Shown: positions 9,248 to 17,526 of the stretch, piece by piece | Position numbering within the stretch: the first letter of the stretch is position 1 | Layout of the letters: each line of letters opens with the position of its first letter | DNA from: Corynebacterium uterequi | GTDB taxonomy: Bacteria > Actinomycetota > Actinomycetes > Mycobacteriales > Mycobacteriaceae | Reading direction: 5' to 3' | NCBI RefSeq assembly: GCF_001021065.1 | Contig: NZ_CP011546.1 | Coordinates: forward strand, 1,860,001-1,924,000 | DNA length: 64,000 bases | Made by a program: the position numbers and the translations under genes | The notes under the pieces: model-generated | What the model was told of the DNA's origin: nothing | Databases searched by the model: none | The model's input: only the letters and a program-made list of their open reading frames with translations

Positions 9248-9538
9248 CTAAAGGTCGATTCGCTCAGCCAGCAGGCGGCGAATCTCGCCCAGGTCCTTCT
9301 TCTTCTTGCGAGCGGCAGTGATGCTGAGAACAATGGCACCCACTACGACGACGCCCACGCCGGCAAGCACCTTCTGCACCGTCGGGTCCTTGAGCTTATC
9401 GGTGGCGCCACGCTTGGCGTCAGCCGCCAGGTTGGCGGGCTTGGAGCGGTCGGTCAGCTCGTCAAGAGTGGAAGCGAGCTGGTTGCGGGTCCGCTCAATG
9501 TCCCGCTGGATGTCATCGATGCTACGAGCCACGATCAT
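9248..9538 (-). CDS. DUF3618 domain protein
   Basis: A 96-aa protein beginning with RSIDDIQRDIERTRNQLAST, the hallmark of DUF3618, followed by LDELTDRSKPANLAADAKR. One transmembrane helix near residues 55-75 (VLAGVGVVVVGAIVLSI) is followed by a basic cytosolic tail. Members are small membrane-anchored actinobacterial proteins of unknown function. It is a single-gene unit convergent with pncA. Confidence 0.85.
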   Translation of the reverse strand: MIVARSIDDIQRDIERTRNQLASTLDELTDRSKPANLAADAKRGATDKLKDPTVQKVLAGVGVVVVGAIVLSITAARKKKKDLGEIRRLLAERIDL

Positions 9539-9607
9539 TTCTCCCTAAAGACGGTCACTATTTTTCTTCCCCTCGATCTTAGCCTCTAGGACGCTGTCGC
9601 GTCACGG

Positions 9608-9613
9608 TAGCAT
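9608..9613 (+). promoter_or_regulatory. -10 box of bcp
   Basis: TAGCAT lies 6 nt before the ATG at 9620. No ribosome site is present, so the transcript is probably leaderless. Confidence 0.45.
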
Positions 9614-9619
9614 GGCGCT

Positions 9620-10093
9620 ATGACTGATCCCTCCCGCCTCGTAGTCGGCGACCCGGCTCCGGCCTTCACGCTGCCCGCCGATTCTGGCGACGACGTTAGC
9701 CTCACCGACTACGCCGGCCGCCGCGTCCTCGTCTACTTCTATCCCCGAGCCAACACCCCCGGATGTACGAAGGAAGCGTGCGACTTCCGCGACAGCCTCG
9801 CGCTGCTCAACGACGCCGGCATCGACGTCCTCGGTATTTCCCCCGACCCGGTGGCGAAGCTGGCAGCCTTCCGCAGTAGCCAAGAGCTGAACTTCCCGCT
9901 GCTCTCCGATGAGGATAAATCGGTGATGACGGCCTACGGCGCCTTCGGTGAGAAGAAGAACTACGGCAAGGTGGTTCAGGGAGTTATCCGTTCGACGTTC
10001 CTCGTCGAGGCCGATGGCACCATCGGGCTCGCCAAGTACAACGTCAAGGCCACCGGCCACGTCGCGCGGATTCTCAAGGAACTCGATCTTTAA
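9620..10093 (+). CDS. bcp: thioredoxin-dependent peroxiredoxin (Bcp/PrxQ)
   Basis: A 157-aa peroxiredoxin that reduces hydrogen and organic peroxides using thioredoxin. The peroxidatic Cys lies in ANTPGCTKEACDFRD (about residues 45-59), with a second Cys five residues on as in PrxQ two-cysteine enzymes. LISDEDKSV-like and YGKVVQGVIRSTFLV segments match the AhpC/TSA fold. Its stop overlaps the end of convergent acpS by 4 nt. Confidence 0.93.
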   Translation: MTDPSRLVVGDPAPAFTLPADSGDDVSLTDYAGRRVLVYFYPRANTPGCTKEACDFRDSLALLNDAGIDVLGISPDPVAKLAAFRSSQELNFPLLSDEDKSVMTAYGAFGEKKNYGKVVQGVIRSTFLVEADGTIGLAKYNVKATGHVARILKELDL

Positions 10094-10497
10094 CCTCGGC
10101 CGGCGGCCAGCAGCTGGCAGACCGCCACCGCGTAATCGCCGTCGTGGGAAATGCTCAGCGCCGTCTCCACCGGCCCGAGGCAGCCGCTCACGGCCTCGGC
10201 AACGTCGCCGCTGAGCTCGATGGCCACCCGACCCCACGGGTCGGCGACGACCTCGATCTCGCAGAAGTGGACGTCGTCGCGGCCCATCACCGGCGCCGTG
10301 CCATACATCCGCTGCGACCAGGCCTTAATGAAGGCTTCCTTAGCGGCCCAGCGGCCGGCCAGATGGGCAGCATAGTCCGGGCGGCTGCGCGCCAGCCTTA
10401 GCTCCCGCGCGCTAAAAACCTCGGAGAAGGTGGTGCCGGGTGCGCGGAGTTGCTCCGCGAAGGCGGGGATGTTCACCGCATCGATCCCAATGCTCAT
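10090..10497 (-). CDS. acpS: holo-[acyl-carrier-protein] synthase
   Basis: A 135-aa phosphopantetheinyl transferase attaching 4'-phosphopantetheine to acyl carrier protein or the FAS-I carrier domain. The N-terminus SIGIDAVNIPAF holds the Mg-binding Asp, and FSARELRLARSRPDYAAHLA plus GRWAAKEAFIKAW is the second signature. The ATG at 10495-10497 touches the left attachment repeat of the integrated element. In the uninterrupted chromosome the start codon would lie 2 nt after the 3' end of tRNA-Leu, so the gene now sits behind element DNA instead of the tRNA promoter. Confidence 0.92.
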   Translation of the reverse strand: MSIGIDAVNIPAFAEQLRAPGTTFSEVFSARELRLARSRPDYAAHLAGRWAAKEAFIKAWSQRMYGTAPVMGRDDVHFCEIEVVADPWGRVAIELSGDVAEAVSGCLGPVETALSISHDGDYAVAVCQLLAAGRG

Positions 10498-10523
10498 CGT
10501 GCGCCCGGGGGGACTTGAACCCC
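10497..10523. repeat. attL, 27-bp direct repeat
   Basis: Identical to 18789-18815. It comprises the T-arm and acceptor end of tRNA-Leu without the rest of the gene, which marks it as the tRNA 3' fragment displaced by integration. Confidence 0.9.
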
Positions 10524-10646
10524 GTGTGAGTGAACTCCCATGATTTACCTGGTGTTTTAGGTTGTGTCGGACTGCTTACCGGGGAGTGTACACCACGCCG
10601 TGCCATATACATGCCAGAACCGGTGCCGTAGGCCTGGTGACGGCTA

Positions 10647-10669
10647 GTGCTAGGCCCTAGGCCTAGCAC
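10647..10669. repeat. GTGCTAGGC-type hairpin, left end of element
   Basis: GTGCTAGGC - CCTAG - GCCTAGCAC, a perfect 9-bp stem. The same hairpin class recurs at 11361-11379 and in the large array at 14.4-16.2 kb, so the hairpin family spans the element. Confidence 0.75.
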
Positions 10670-10692
10670 GGCTTACCGAGGAGGTTGTTTCC

Positions 10693-10971
10693 GTGAGTGT
10701 TGTTGAGTTTTCTTCCCCCGCCCTTAGGGCGTACCGGTGTACGTGTGAGGCGGGCTGCTGGGAGTGTGCGTGCGAGGACACGCCCGGCGCGCCGGGCGTC
10801 GAGGTGTGGGCGTCCCCTACCGGGGGCCTGGTGGTGGTTACCCGGGTGCCCGGGGTACCCCGCCCGCCCCGGGTGGACTCCCTGCTGGGAGAGCGTGGCT
10901 GGTTTGCTGTGCTGCTTGAGCAGCTGGCTAGTGGGGAACTAGTGGAGGTCTACACAAAAGTAGACCTATAG
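10693..10971 (+). CDS. small Cys-rich protein of unknown function
   Basis: A 92-aa protein starting with GTG 8 nt after AGGAGG, a good ribosome site. Residues 15-27 hold a compact cysteine cluster (CTCEAGCWECACE) that could bind zinc. The rest has no recognisable domain. It lies at the left end of the element and its frame contains the 18-bp palindrome CGCCCGGCGCGCCGGGCG. The 3' end forms an 8-bp hairpin (AGGTCTAC/GTAGACCT) over the last codons. A regulator or excision factor is possible but unsupported. Confidence 0.55.
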   Translation: MSVVEFSSPALRAYRCTCEAGCWECACEDTPGAPGVEVWASPTGGLVVVTRVPGVPRPPRVDSLLGERGWFAVLLEQLASGELVEVYTKVDL

Positions 10972-11480
10972 TACGCTACAGGCCCGTTTAAGCCGTTTTT
11001 TAGCCCCTGTTGATGTCCTGGTACGCCCCGGGCGTTACAGGGGCTTACAGCGCTCTACGGTAGCGCGTAACCGGGCATGTGGTGGGCTGGTAGCCAGGGG
11101 GGTTACCCCGCCCCGTACCTCCCTGACCGCGCGTGATAGCGGGTGCCCGGTTTAGTACAGGTCTAGAAGTGTAGCCCCTGGTAGGGGGCTGATTTTGTTG
11201 CACTCCCACTGCTGTGGTAACGTAGCTAGGCTACCGTACCACGGTAGGCAGAGACCACCTGCGTCTAGTGTACCAGCTGGTTGTAGTAGTACCTAATCGG
11301 GCCGGCTGGCCACCCCCCTAGAGTGCGCTAGCGCCAGGTCTACGCCTGGCACGGATTAGAGCTAGGCCCTAGGCCTAGCACGGGCTACTGGTTGTGTGAG
11401 AACTAAATAGTGTACGCCGGGGCGGTTATTTTAGTCTCCCATAGCCAGTTGGATTCATCTATCTTGAGAGGAGTGTTTTC
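10972..11480. other. 509-bp gene-free stretch in the element
   Basis: No convincing gene. It holds several inverted repeats: AGCCCC/GGGGCT with a TTTT tail near 11175-11197 (terminator-like), GCGCCAGG/CCTGGCAC at 11331-11352 and GCTAGGC/GCCTAGC at 11361-11379, of the same classes as the main array. A GAGAGGAG ribosome site for the HNH gene lies at its right end. Confidence 0.6.
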
Positions 11481-12134
11481 ATGCGGGAATGTAAAGAATG
11501 TAAAACGGTTAAGGAACTGGAGTGTTTCAGTTTATTAAATAAAGAGAAGGGGTATCGCCGTCATGTGTGTAGGGATTGCCGTAATAAGGCCAGGCGGGAG
11601 AAGAAGATTCAGAACCGGCTGTATGATGGGGCGCGTAGGGCACGCGAGAAGGGTAAGCGGGTGTACCCGTTTACTGCTGAGGAGTGGGAGAAGAACCTAG
11701 CGGTAAAGTATGGTGTTAGCCCGCTGGAGTGTTTCTATACGGGTAGGCCGTTACAGTTGGATGATCCTAGCGCGCCTGGTTTTTTGCACCTGGATCATGT
11801 AAAGCCGTTGTCTGCTAGCCGGTCTACTCATTCGATCAATAATGTGGTTCCTACGTCGGCTGAGTTTAACGGCTGGAAAAGTGGTAAGCGTGCCGTGGTT
11901 GCGGTTATTACCGCCCCCGAGGGGTTAAGGGGGGTTAAGCGCTGGGACGGGCCTGTGGATGATATGGGTAACCCTATTGTTCCTGTGTTGACTGCCTGGT
12001 TCAGCCAGGATGGTAAGCAGTTGAGTAAGTGGACTGCCTTGAAGGTGAAAAGTGTTTCCCGGCCTATTGAGGATGATAATACCGGCCCCCTTGATGCCGG
12101 TACGGACAATGACGGCACTCTGGGGGCTGCCTAG
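11481..12134 (+). CDS. HNH-endonuclease-like protein
   Basis: A 217-aa protein with a zinc ribbon near the N-terminus (CKECKTVKELECF then CRDCRNKARR, about residues 4-37) and an HNH-like core at about residues 96-125: HLDHVKPLSASRSTHSINNV followed by NGWKSGKRA. This resembles HNH nucleases of phages and mobile elements. GAGAGGAG lies about 10 nt before the ATG. Its stop overlaps the repA-like GTG by one base (TAGTG), so the two are translationally coupled. Lower GC and more A-ending codons than flanking core genes fit horizontal origin. It may act in replication or packaging; no target can be read from the sequence. Confidence 0.75.
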   Translation: MRECKECKTVKELECFSLLNKEKGYRRHVCRDCRNKARREKKIQNRLYDGARRAREKGKRVYPFTAEEWEKNLAVKYGVSPLECFYTGRPLQLDDPSAPGFLHLDHVKPLSASRSTHSINNVVPTSAEFNGWKSGKRAVVAVITAPEGLRGVKRWDGPVDDMGNPIVPVLTAWFSQDGKQLSKWTALKVKSVSRPIEDDNTGPLDAGTDNDGTLGAA

Positions 12135-13087
12135 TGTACGTGGATGATGATCTCGATTACCTGTTGAGTCTTCCGGTGGGGTCGATTAAGCAGCATCGGG
12201 AGCAGCGGGGTGGTTTTGAGCAGTGGCTGTACCCTGGCCTGGTGTGTGATTCTTTCACCATGATACAGGGTAAAGCGAAACAGGGTAAGTCGTTGTTGGC
12301 CGCTAATCTGGTGGCTAGTTTTTCTACTGGTAGGTCGTTTCTGGGTGTGGAGTGTTCTAGGCCGGATAGTAGCCGGGATGTCCTTATAGTGGGTACCGAG
12401 GCTAATCTAGTTGCCGAGTATGGGGAGCGTGTCACTGAGCTGGGTGGTGACGTTGATCGTGTTCAGATTGTTCCTATGCTGCCTGGCCAGGAATTGCACT
12501 ACGTGTGGGAGCTTAAGGCCGTGTATGGTCACCTAGGCCTGGTTGTGGTGGATAACACCAGTGGGTATGTGACTGATGAGGGGCAGAATAGTGACACGTC
12601 GGCTACAGTGATTAAGCGACTTTTCCAACCCCTGGTTATGGCTGGTGTTCCCGTGGTGTTGATTCATCATTTCAATAAGTCGGGTAGGAGTATGGGTAGT
12701 GAGCAGTACCGGGGTATGGGCCGGTTCTTCCTTGACTGTAAGCGTACCCGTGATGGTATCCGGGTTACCCGTGATGGTGGTAATTTTGCCAGCCTAGACC
12801 CGCTAGAACTGTCTCTGGCCGGTTTTGAGTTGTCTACTGGTGGGGTGTCGGCTAGCCCGGCGCGCCGGGTGGATGATCCGGCGCTGGGTGCTATGGCCCG
12901 GCTGGCTGTCATGGCCCCTGGTGGGAATAAGTCTGCTGTCGCCAGGTATGTCGCTGACCGCCTTAAGGCAGAAGGGGTGGTGGGTACTAAGGGGGCCCCG
13001 TATTCCGAGGGTGCGGTACGGCAGAAGTTACGGCGTATGGAACAGTCCGAGAACAGTACTCTCACGTGTGGGGTTACCCTCGAGTAG
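12134..13087 (+). CDS. RepA-like AAA (RecA-fold) ATPase, C-terminus altered by IS
   Basis: A 317-aa RecA-fold ATPase of the RepA/AAA_25 helicase type. Walker A is IQGKAKQGKSLLAANL at about residues 44-59, Walker B is LGLVVVDNTSG near residue 137, and VLIHHFNKSGRSMGSEQYRG is the conserved sensor region. A C-terminal region near residues 255-305 looks like a winged helix. IS insertion at 13069 replaces the natural end: joining across the IS and removing one CGTG duplication gives an in-frame 319-aa protein ending WAGDGYVS, so only about eight residues changed and activity may survive. Likely the replicative helicase or loader of the element. Confidence 0.8.
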   Translation: MYVDDDLDYLLSLPVGSIKQHREQRGGFEQWLYPGLVCDSFTMIQGKAKQGKSLLAANLVASFSTGRSFLGVECSRPDSSRDVLIVGTEANLVAEYGERVTELGGDVDRVQIVPMLPGQELHYVWELKAVYGHLGLVVVDNTSGYVTDEGQNSDTSATVIKRLFQPLVMAGVPVVLIHHFNKSGRSMGSEQYRGMGRFFLDCKRTRDGIRVTRDGGNFASLDPLELSLAGFELSTGGVSASPARRVDDPALGAMARLAVMAPGGNKSAVARYVADRLKAEGVVGTKGAPYSEGAVRQKLRRMEQSENSTLTCGVTLE

Positions 13088-13140
13088 TGGACACCTGATA
13101 AGGATGGGCCACAGGCCTGTCAGGAAGGATGTCTGTCACT

Positions 13141-13440
13141 ATGGCAACGAGGAAGACCTACACCCCGGAATACCGGCGCGAAGCCGCCCGATTGGTTCTT
13201 GATACCGGCCGCCCGATCTCGGTGGTAGCCAAGGAACTCAACATCAACGCCTCCCTGTTGAGCCGGTGGGTGAAGAAAGAACGCCAGCCCAGCGACCCAG
13301 CCACACACCAGGCTGAGGTACTCGACGCCGACGAACGCGCAGAACTGCTACGCCTGCGTAAACAGGTCGCCGAGCTCAAGCTTGATAACGAGTTTTTGGG
13401 AAAAGCAGCAGCCTTCTTCGCGTCGAAGCAACAAAAGTAG
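13141..13440 (+). CDS. IS3-family transposase OrfA
   Basis: A 99-aa HTH protein (KTYTPEYRREAARLVLDTG, then VAKELNINASLLSRWVK) with a C-terminal leucine-zipper-like stretch ELLRLRKQVAELKLDNEFL. The start at 13141 is 12 nt after AGGAAGG; the ATG at 13129 lies too close to it. OrfA probably continues into OrfB by a -1 shift at the AAAAG before its stop, the usual way IS3 elements make OrfAB. Confidence 0.9.
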   Translation: MATRKTYTPEYRREAARLVLDTGRPISVVAKELNINASLLSRWVKKERQPSDPATHQAEVLDADERAELLRLRKQVAELKLDNEFLGKAAAFFASKQQK

Positions 13441-13454
13441 AACGCTTCCAGCTG

Positions 13455-14354
13455 ATGGCGCAGGAGAAGGCCAACTACAGCATCTGCCGCATGGCCAGGC
13501 TTTTGCAGGTCTCCCGCTCGGGCTACTACAAGTGGGCGAGCCAGCAAAGGCTCAAAGCTGCCGGTGATGACCCTCGTGACATGCAGCGCGCCGCGCTTGA
13601 TGCCAGCGTGCTGAGGTCCTGGACCCAGTCCCACCAGACCTACGGAGCACCGCGGATCACCGCTGATCTACGTGGCATGGGCCTGGTGGTGGATAAGAAA
13701 ACGGTAGCCAAGTCGATGCGCAGGCTGGGCATTGAAGGCATCTCACCGCGATCATGGACTCCGGCTCGGCGAGTACCCGGTGTAGCACGGCACCAGATCC
13801 CAGATCGGGTGGAACGAGTCTTTGACACCGGGGAACTGAATAAGGTGTGGATCTCCGATATCACGTATCTGCGTACCGGGGAGGGTTGGCTGTATCTGTG
13901 TGCGGTCCGTGATGGGTGTTCTCGCCGGGTGCTAGGGTGGGCGATGGACGCGCACCAGAGCACTGACCTGGTGGAACGGGCCCTTCGGATGGCGCACACC
14001 TTGCGTGGCGAGGTGGCTGAGGGTGTGGTGTTTCACGCTGATCGTGGCACCCAGTTCACCAGTGATCAGCTGTACCGTGTGTGCCAGGAACTCGGGATCG
14101 CTCAGTCGGTGGGACGTACTGGAGTGTGTTTTGATAACGCGATGGCTGAATCGTTTTGGGCGACGCTAAAAACGGAGTTCTACCAGCGGCGACGGTGGCG
14201 TACCCGGGATCAAGCTCGTCGTGCGGTGGCGGGTTGGATCGAGGGGTTTTACAACCGGCAACGGCGTCATTCGTCGTTGGGTGGTCTCCCACCTGTCAGT
14301 TTCGAAAATAATTACCACTTGGAGAAGGAGTCGGCCTCAGGCCGCGCTGCTTAA
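13455..14354 (+). CDS. IS3-family transposase OrfB (DDE)
   Basis: A 299-aa integrase-core transposase. The DDE residues lie in VWISDITYL, VVFHADRGTQF and NAMAESFWATLKTE, with HTH_21-type NYSICRMARLLQVSRSGYY at the N-terminus. The frame is open upstream (VERFQL before the Met), which fits frameshift fusion with OrfA. The protein is identical to the right copy and appears intact. Confidence 0.93.
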   Translation: MAQEKANYSICRMARLLQVSRSGYYKWASQQRLKAAGDDPRDMQRAALDASVLRSWTQSHQTYGAPRITADLRGMGLVVDKKTVAKSMRRLGIEGISPRSWTPARRVPGVARHQIPDRVERVFDTGELNKVWISDITYLRTGEGWLYLCAVRDGCSRRVLGWAMDAHQSTDLVERALRMAHTLRGEVAEGVVFHADRGTQFTSDQLYRVCQELGIAQSVGRTGVCFDNAMAESFWATLKTEFYQRRRWRTRDQARRAVAGWIEGFYNRQRRHSSLGGLPPVSFENNYHLEKESASGRAA

Positions 14355-14385
14355 TCGAACTGTCCACGATTTGCGGGCAACCCCA

Positions 14386-16281
14386 CGTGGGCTGGTGATG
14401 GGTATGTGAGTTAGTGGTAGGTCTGTGACCTAGCACGGTTAGTGCCTGTGCCAGCCCCCTAGGGCTGGTATGGACTAGAGCTAGGCTGTAGGCCTAGCGC
14501 GGACTGGTTGTACAGCTTGAGCAGCTGACCTGTTCAGCTATTTTGTGTTTCCCCTGGTCAGAAGGCTGCTGGTTGTTCACTGGTGGTTTCCCACCGTGTT
14601 CAGCTGGTTGTGTTTCTGCTGGTCAGAAGGTTGCACGTTGTACGTTGAACCCCCTTAGGTATCCCCCTATTTGTTGTTTCTCTATCCGCCTACGCTAGGC
14701 GGTGTTCGTGTCATACTTCCTGTGCCCTGGCCATAGGCCAGGTCACTACAGTATGCCATTCACACACGAGCTGCTGGTACCTGCCAGCATCTCTCGCCTG
14801 GCTACGGCTACATTGGAGGGGTGAAAATAGCACCTACGGTGCTGTTGAACACCTACCTGTAGGCCCGCCTTAATGGCGGGCTACTACCGTAGGGCCGCCC
14901 CTATGGGCGGCTAGTGGACTGTATGCGGGCCTTAATGGCCCGCTACTGTAGGTAGGCCGGCCTTATTGGCCGGCTACTGGACTGTGTCAGTCCCTTAGGG
15001 CTGGCACTGATGTACGCCCCGGCTAGGGCCGCCCCTATGGGCGGCTAGTAGCTCTAGTAGCTCTAGGCCGGGGCTGTCTTATGCTATGGAGCATATAGCT
15101 ACCCCGCGCGGTGGGCCTTTATGGCCCGGCGCGGTGGGTGGTAGGAGCAGGGCTAGGCCGCTAGGTCTAGTCCTGGTTCTGGCACGGTTGGTGACAGCAT
15201 TTATGCTGGCACGGGTGGTGACAGGCCGCTAGGTCTGGCACGGGGCTGGCATGTAATGTCAGCACGGTACTGGGTAGCTGTATGCGACTGGTATATAGGC
15301 CTAGGCCGGGCTCTAAGGCCCGGCTACTAGGTGTACGCCCGGCCTGTATGGCCGGGCTACTACGGTATGTTGTAGGGCCGGCCTTAAGGGCCGGCTACTA
15401 CTTAGGTACCTTAGGAGGCAGGCCTTTAAGGGCCTGCCCTAAAACAGTAACCGTAGGGCCGGCCTTAAGGGCCGGCTACTATACGTAGGGCCGCCCCTAT
15501 GGGCGGCTACTAACTACTACCTGTAGGCCGGGCTCTAAGGCCCGGCTACTGTATGTAGGGCCGCCTTGAGGGCGGCTAGCGCTAGGCCCTAGTAATCCCG
15601 CCGTAGGCGGGTTACGGTAGTGCCAGCCATGAGGCTGGTACGTGGCCTAGCACGGGCTAGTGCCAGGTTTACGCCTGGCACGGGCTACCTAGGATGTATG
15701 AGGGGTGGTAGTACCTGGAGGGTACTAGCGCCCCGTAGGGGTAGTGACAGGCTGATAGGCCTGGCACGGGCTAGAGCTAGGCTGTAGGCCTAGCACGGGG
15801 TGATAGTATGTATGCCCGCCTTAATGGCGGGCTACTGGTGACAGCCCCTTAGGGGGCTGGAACGGTAGTATAACCTATAGGCTGACCGGTAAGGTCAGCT
15901 AGTGCCAGGTCTACACCTGGCACGGGCTACTAGGTGTACGCCCGGCCTGTATGGCCGGGCTACTGGTTGTACGCCGGGCTTGATGCCCGGCTACTGATGT
16001 ATGCCTATGCCGGGCCGTGGTTGCCATGATGGGCCCGGCTAGTGCTAGTGCTAGCCCCTAGGCCTAGCACGGCTAGGTGGGAGAGTAAGCCCGGCGCGCC
16101 GGGCCTTGCCTGGTCTAGGGGTGCTAGTGGTTGTACGCCGGGCTTGATGCCCGGCTACTGTCAGGTTTCCACCTGGCACGGCTAGGTCTGTGACCTAGCG
16201 CTAGCCCCCTAGGGTTATCCTGTCCATGAGCTCCCGGGGCCGTTGTTCCCGTGCCCTCATGTAGGTATTCACAATGGTAGA
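14386..16281. repeat. dense array of covarying short hairpins, no gene seen
   Basis: About 1.9 kb between the two IS copies with no convincing reading frame except short gene ends. It contains around 30 hairpins in at least three classes. Class A: GTA-N-[7-8 bp GC stem]-[4-6 nt loop]-stem-TAC, e.g. 14859-14884, 14921-14946, 15333-15360, 15372-15397, 15453-15478, 15523-15548, 15810-15835, 15936-15963, 15969-15994, 16133-16158. Class B: GTGnCAG.../...CTGGCAC, e.g. 15191-15212, 15660-15681, 15744-15767, 15902-15923. Class D: GCTAGGC/GCCTAGC, e.g. 14480-14498, 15776-15794, 16048-16070. Class A stems differ in sequence (GCCCGCC, GCGGGCC, GCCGGGC, GCCCGGCC) yet each has its exact complement, so pairing is conserved rather than sequence. 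Confidence 0.85.
16201..16281 (-). pseudogene. 3' end of the split tyrosine integrase
   Basis: The detached end of the integrase at 17599-18644. It encodes TIVNTYMRAREQRPRELMD and a short tail to the stop at 16201. The Tyr codon at 16261-16263 is in the position of the catalytic nucleophile. Removing the IS and one GTAGA duplication rejoins the frame exactly into a 373-aa integrase. Confidence 0.85.
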
Positions 16282-16312
16282 TGGGGTTGCCCGCAAATCG
16301 TGGACAGTTCGA

Positions 16313-17212
16313 TTAAGCAGCGCGGCCTGAGGCCGACTCCTTCTCCAAGTGGTAATTATTTTCGAAACTGACAGGTGGGAGACCACCCAACGACGAATGA
16401 CGCCGTTGCCGGTTGTAAAACCCCTCGATCCAACCCGCCACCGCACGACGAGCTTGATCCCGGGTACGCCACCGTCGCCGCTGGTAGAACTCCGTTTTTA
16501 GCGTCGCCCAAAACGATTCAGCCATCGCGTTATCAAAACACACCCCAGTACGTCCCACCGACTGAGCGATCCCGAGTTCCTGGCACACACGGTACAGCTG
16601 ATCACTGGTGAACTGCGTGCCACGATCAGCGTGAAACACCACACCCTCAGCCACCTCGCCACGCAAGGTGTGCGCCATCCGAAGGGCCCGTTCCACCAGG
16701 TCAGTGCTCTGGTGCGCGTCCATCGCCCACCCTAGCACCCGGCGAGAACACCCATCACGGACCGCACACAGATACAGCCAACCCTCCCCGGTACGCAGAT
16801 ACGTGATATCGGAGATCCACACCTTATTCAGTTCCCCGGTGTCAAAGACTCGTTCCACCCGATCTGGGATCTGGTGCCGTGCTACACCGGGTACTCGCCG
16901 AGCCGGAGTCCACGATCGCGGTGAGATGCCTTCAATGCCCAGCCTGCGCATCGACTTGGCTACCGTTTTCTTATCCACCACCAGGCCCATGCCACGTAGA
17001 TCAGCGGTGATCCGCGGTGCTCCGTAGGTCTGGTGGGACTGGGTCCAGGACCTCAGCACGCTGGCATCAAGCGCGGCGCGCTGCATGTCACGAGGGTCAT
17101 CACCGGCAGCTTTGAGCCTTTGCTGGCTCGCCCACTTGTAGTAGCCCGAGCGGGAGACCTGCAAAAGCCTGGCCATGCGGCAGATGCTGTAGTTGGCCTT
17201 CTCCTGCGCCAT
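16313..17212 (-). CDS. IS3-family transposase OrfB (DDE), right copy
   Basis: A 299-aa DDE transposase identical in protein sequence to the left-copy OrfB, with the same catalytic Asp, Asp and Glu contexts and the same likely -1 frameshift link to OrfA. Intact. Confidence 0.93.
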   Translation of the reverse strand: MAQEKANYSICRMARLLQVSRSGYYKWASQQRLKAAGDDPRDMQRAALDASVLRSWTQSHQTYGAPRITADLRGMGLVVDKKTVAKSMRRLGIEGISPRSWTPARRVPGVARHQIPDRVERVFDTGELNKVWISDITYLRTGEGWLYLCAVRDGCSRRVLGWAMDAHQSTDLVERALRMAHTLRGEVAEGVVFHADRGTQFTSDQLYRVCQELGIAQSVGRTGVCFDNAMAESFWATLKTEFYQRRRWRTRDQARRAVAGWIEGFYNRQRRHSSLGGLPPVSFENNYHLEKESASGRAA

Positions 17213-17226
17213 CAGCTGGAAGCGTT

Positions 17227-17526
17227 CTACTTTTGTTGCTTCGACGCGAAGAAGGCTGCTGCTTTTCCCAAAAACTCGTTATCAAGCTTGAGCTCGGCGA
17301 CCTGTTTACGCAGGCGTAGCAGTTCTGCGCGTTCGTCGGCGTCGAGTACCTCAGCCTGGTGTGTGGCTGGGTCGCTGGGCTGGCGTTCTTTCTTCACCCA
17401 CCGGCTCAACAGGGAGGCGTTGATGTTGAGTTCCTTGGCTACCACCGAGATCGGGCGGCCGGTATCAAGAACCAATCGGGCGGCTTCGCGCCGGTATTCC
17501 GGGGTGTAGGTCTTCCTCGTTGCCAT
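17227..17526 (-). CDS. IS3-family transposase OrfA, right copy
   Basis: A 99-aa HTH and leucine-zipper protein identical to the left-copy OrfA. The start is chosen 12 nt after AGGAAGG as in the left copy. Confidence 0.9.
   Translation of the reverse strand: MATRKTYTPEYRREAARLVLDTGRPISVVAKELNINASLLSRWVKKERQPSDPATHQAEVLDADERAELLRLRKQVAELKLDNEFLGKAAAFFASKQQK

Larger units (their letters stand above)
13069..14385 (+). mobile_element. IS3-family element, left copy
   Basis: 1317 bp. Ends are TGGGGTTACCC and GGGCAACCCCA (inverted repeats), with further GTGGACA matches inside. CGTG is duplicated at 13065-13068 and 14386-14389. It is nearly identical to the copy at 16282-17598; one silent difference was noticed (GGA versus GGG in the transposase). 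Both lie inside the tRNA-Leu element in opposite orientation. Confidence 0.92.

Noticed and set aside
15282..15488. 68-codon frame inside the hairpin array
   Set aside because: It simply translates hairpin units (repeated VGPALRAGYY) and has no ribosome site.
14386..16281. CRISPR array
   Set aside because: The repeats are palindromic units of differing sequence with irregular spacing and no constant repeat, no unique equal-length spacers and no cas genes.
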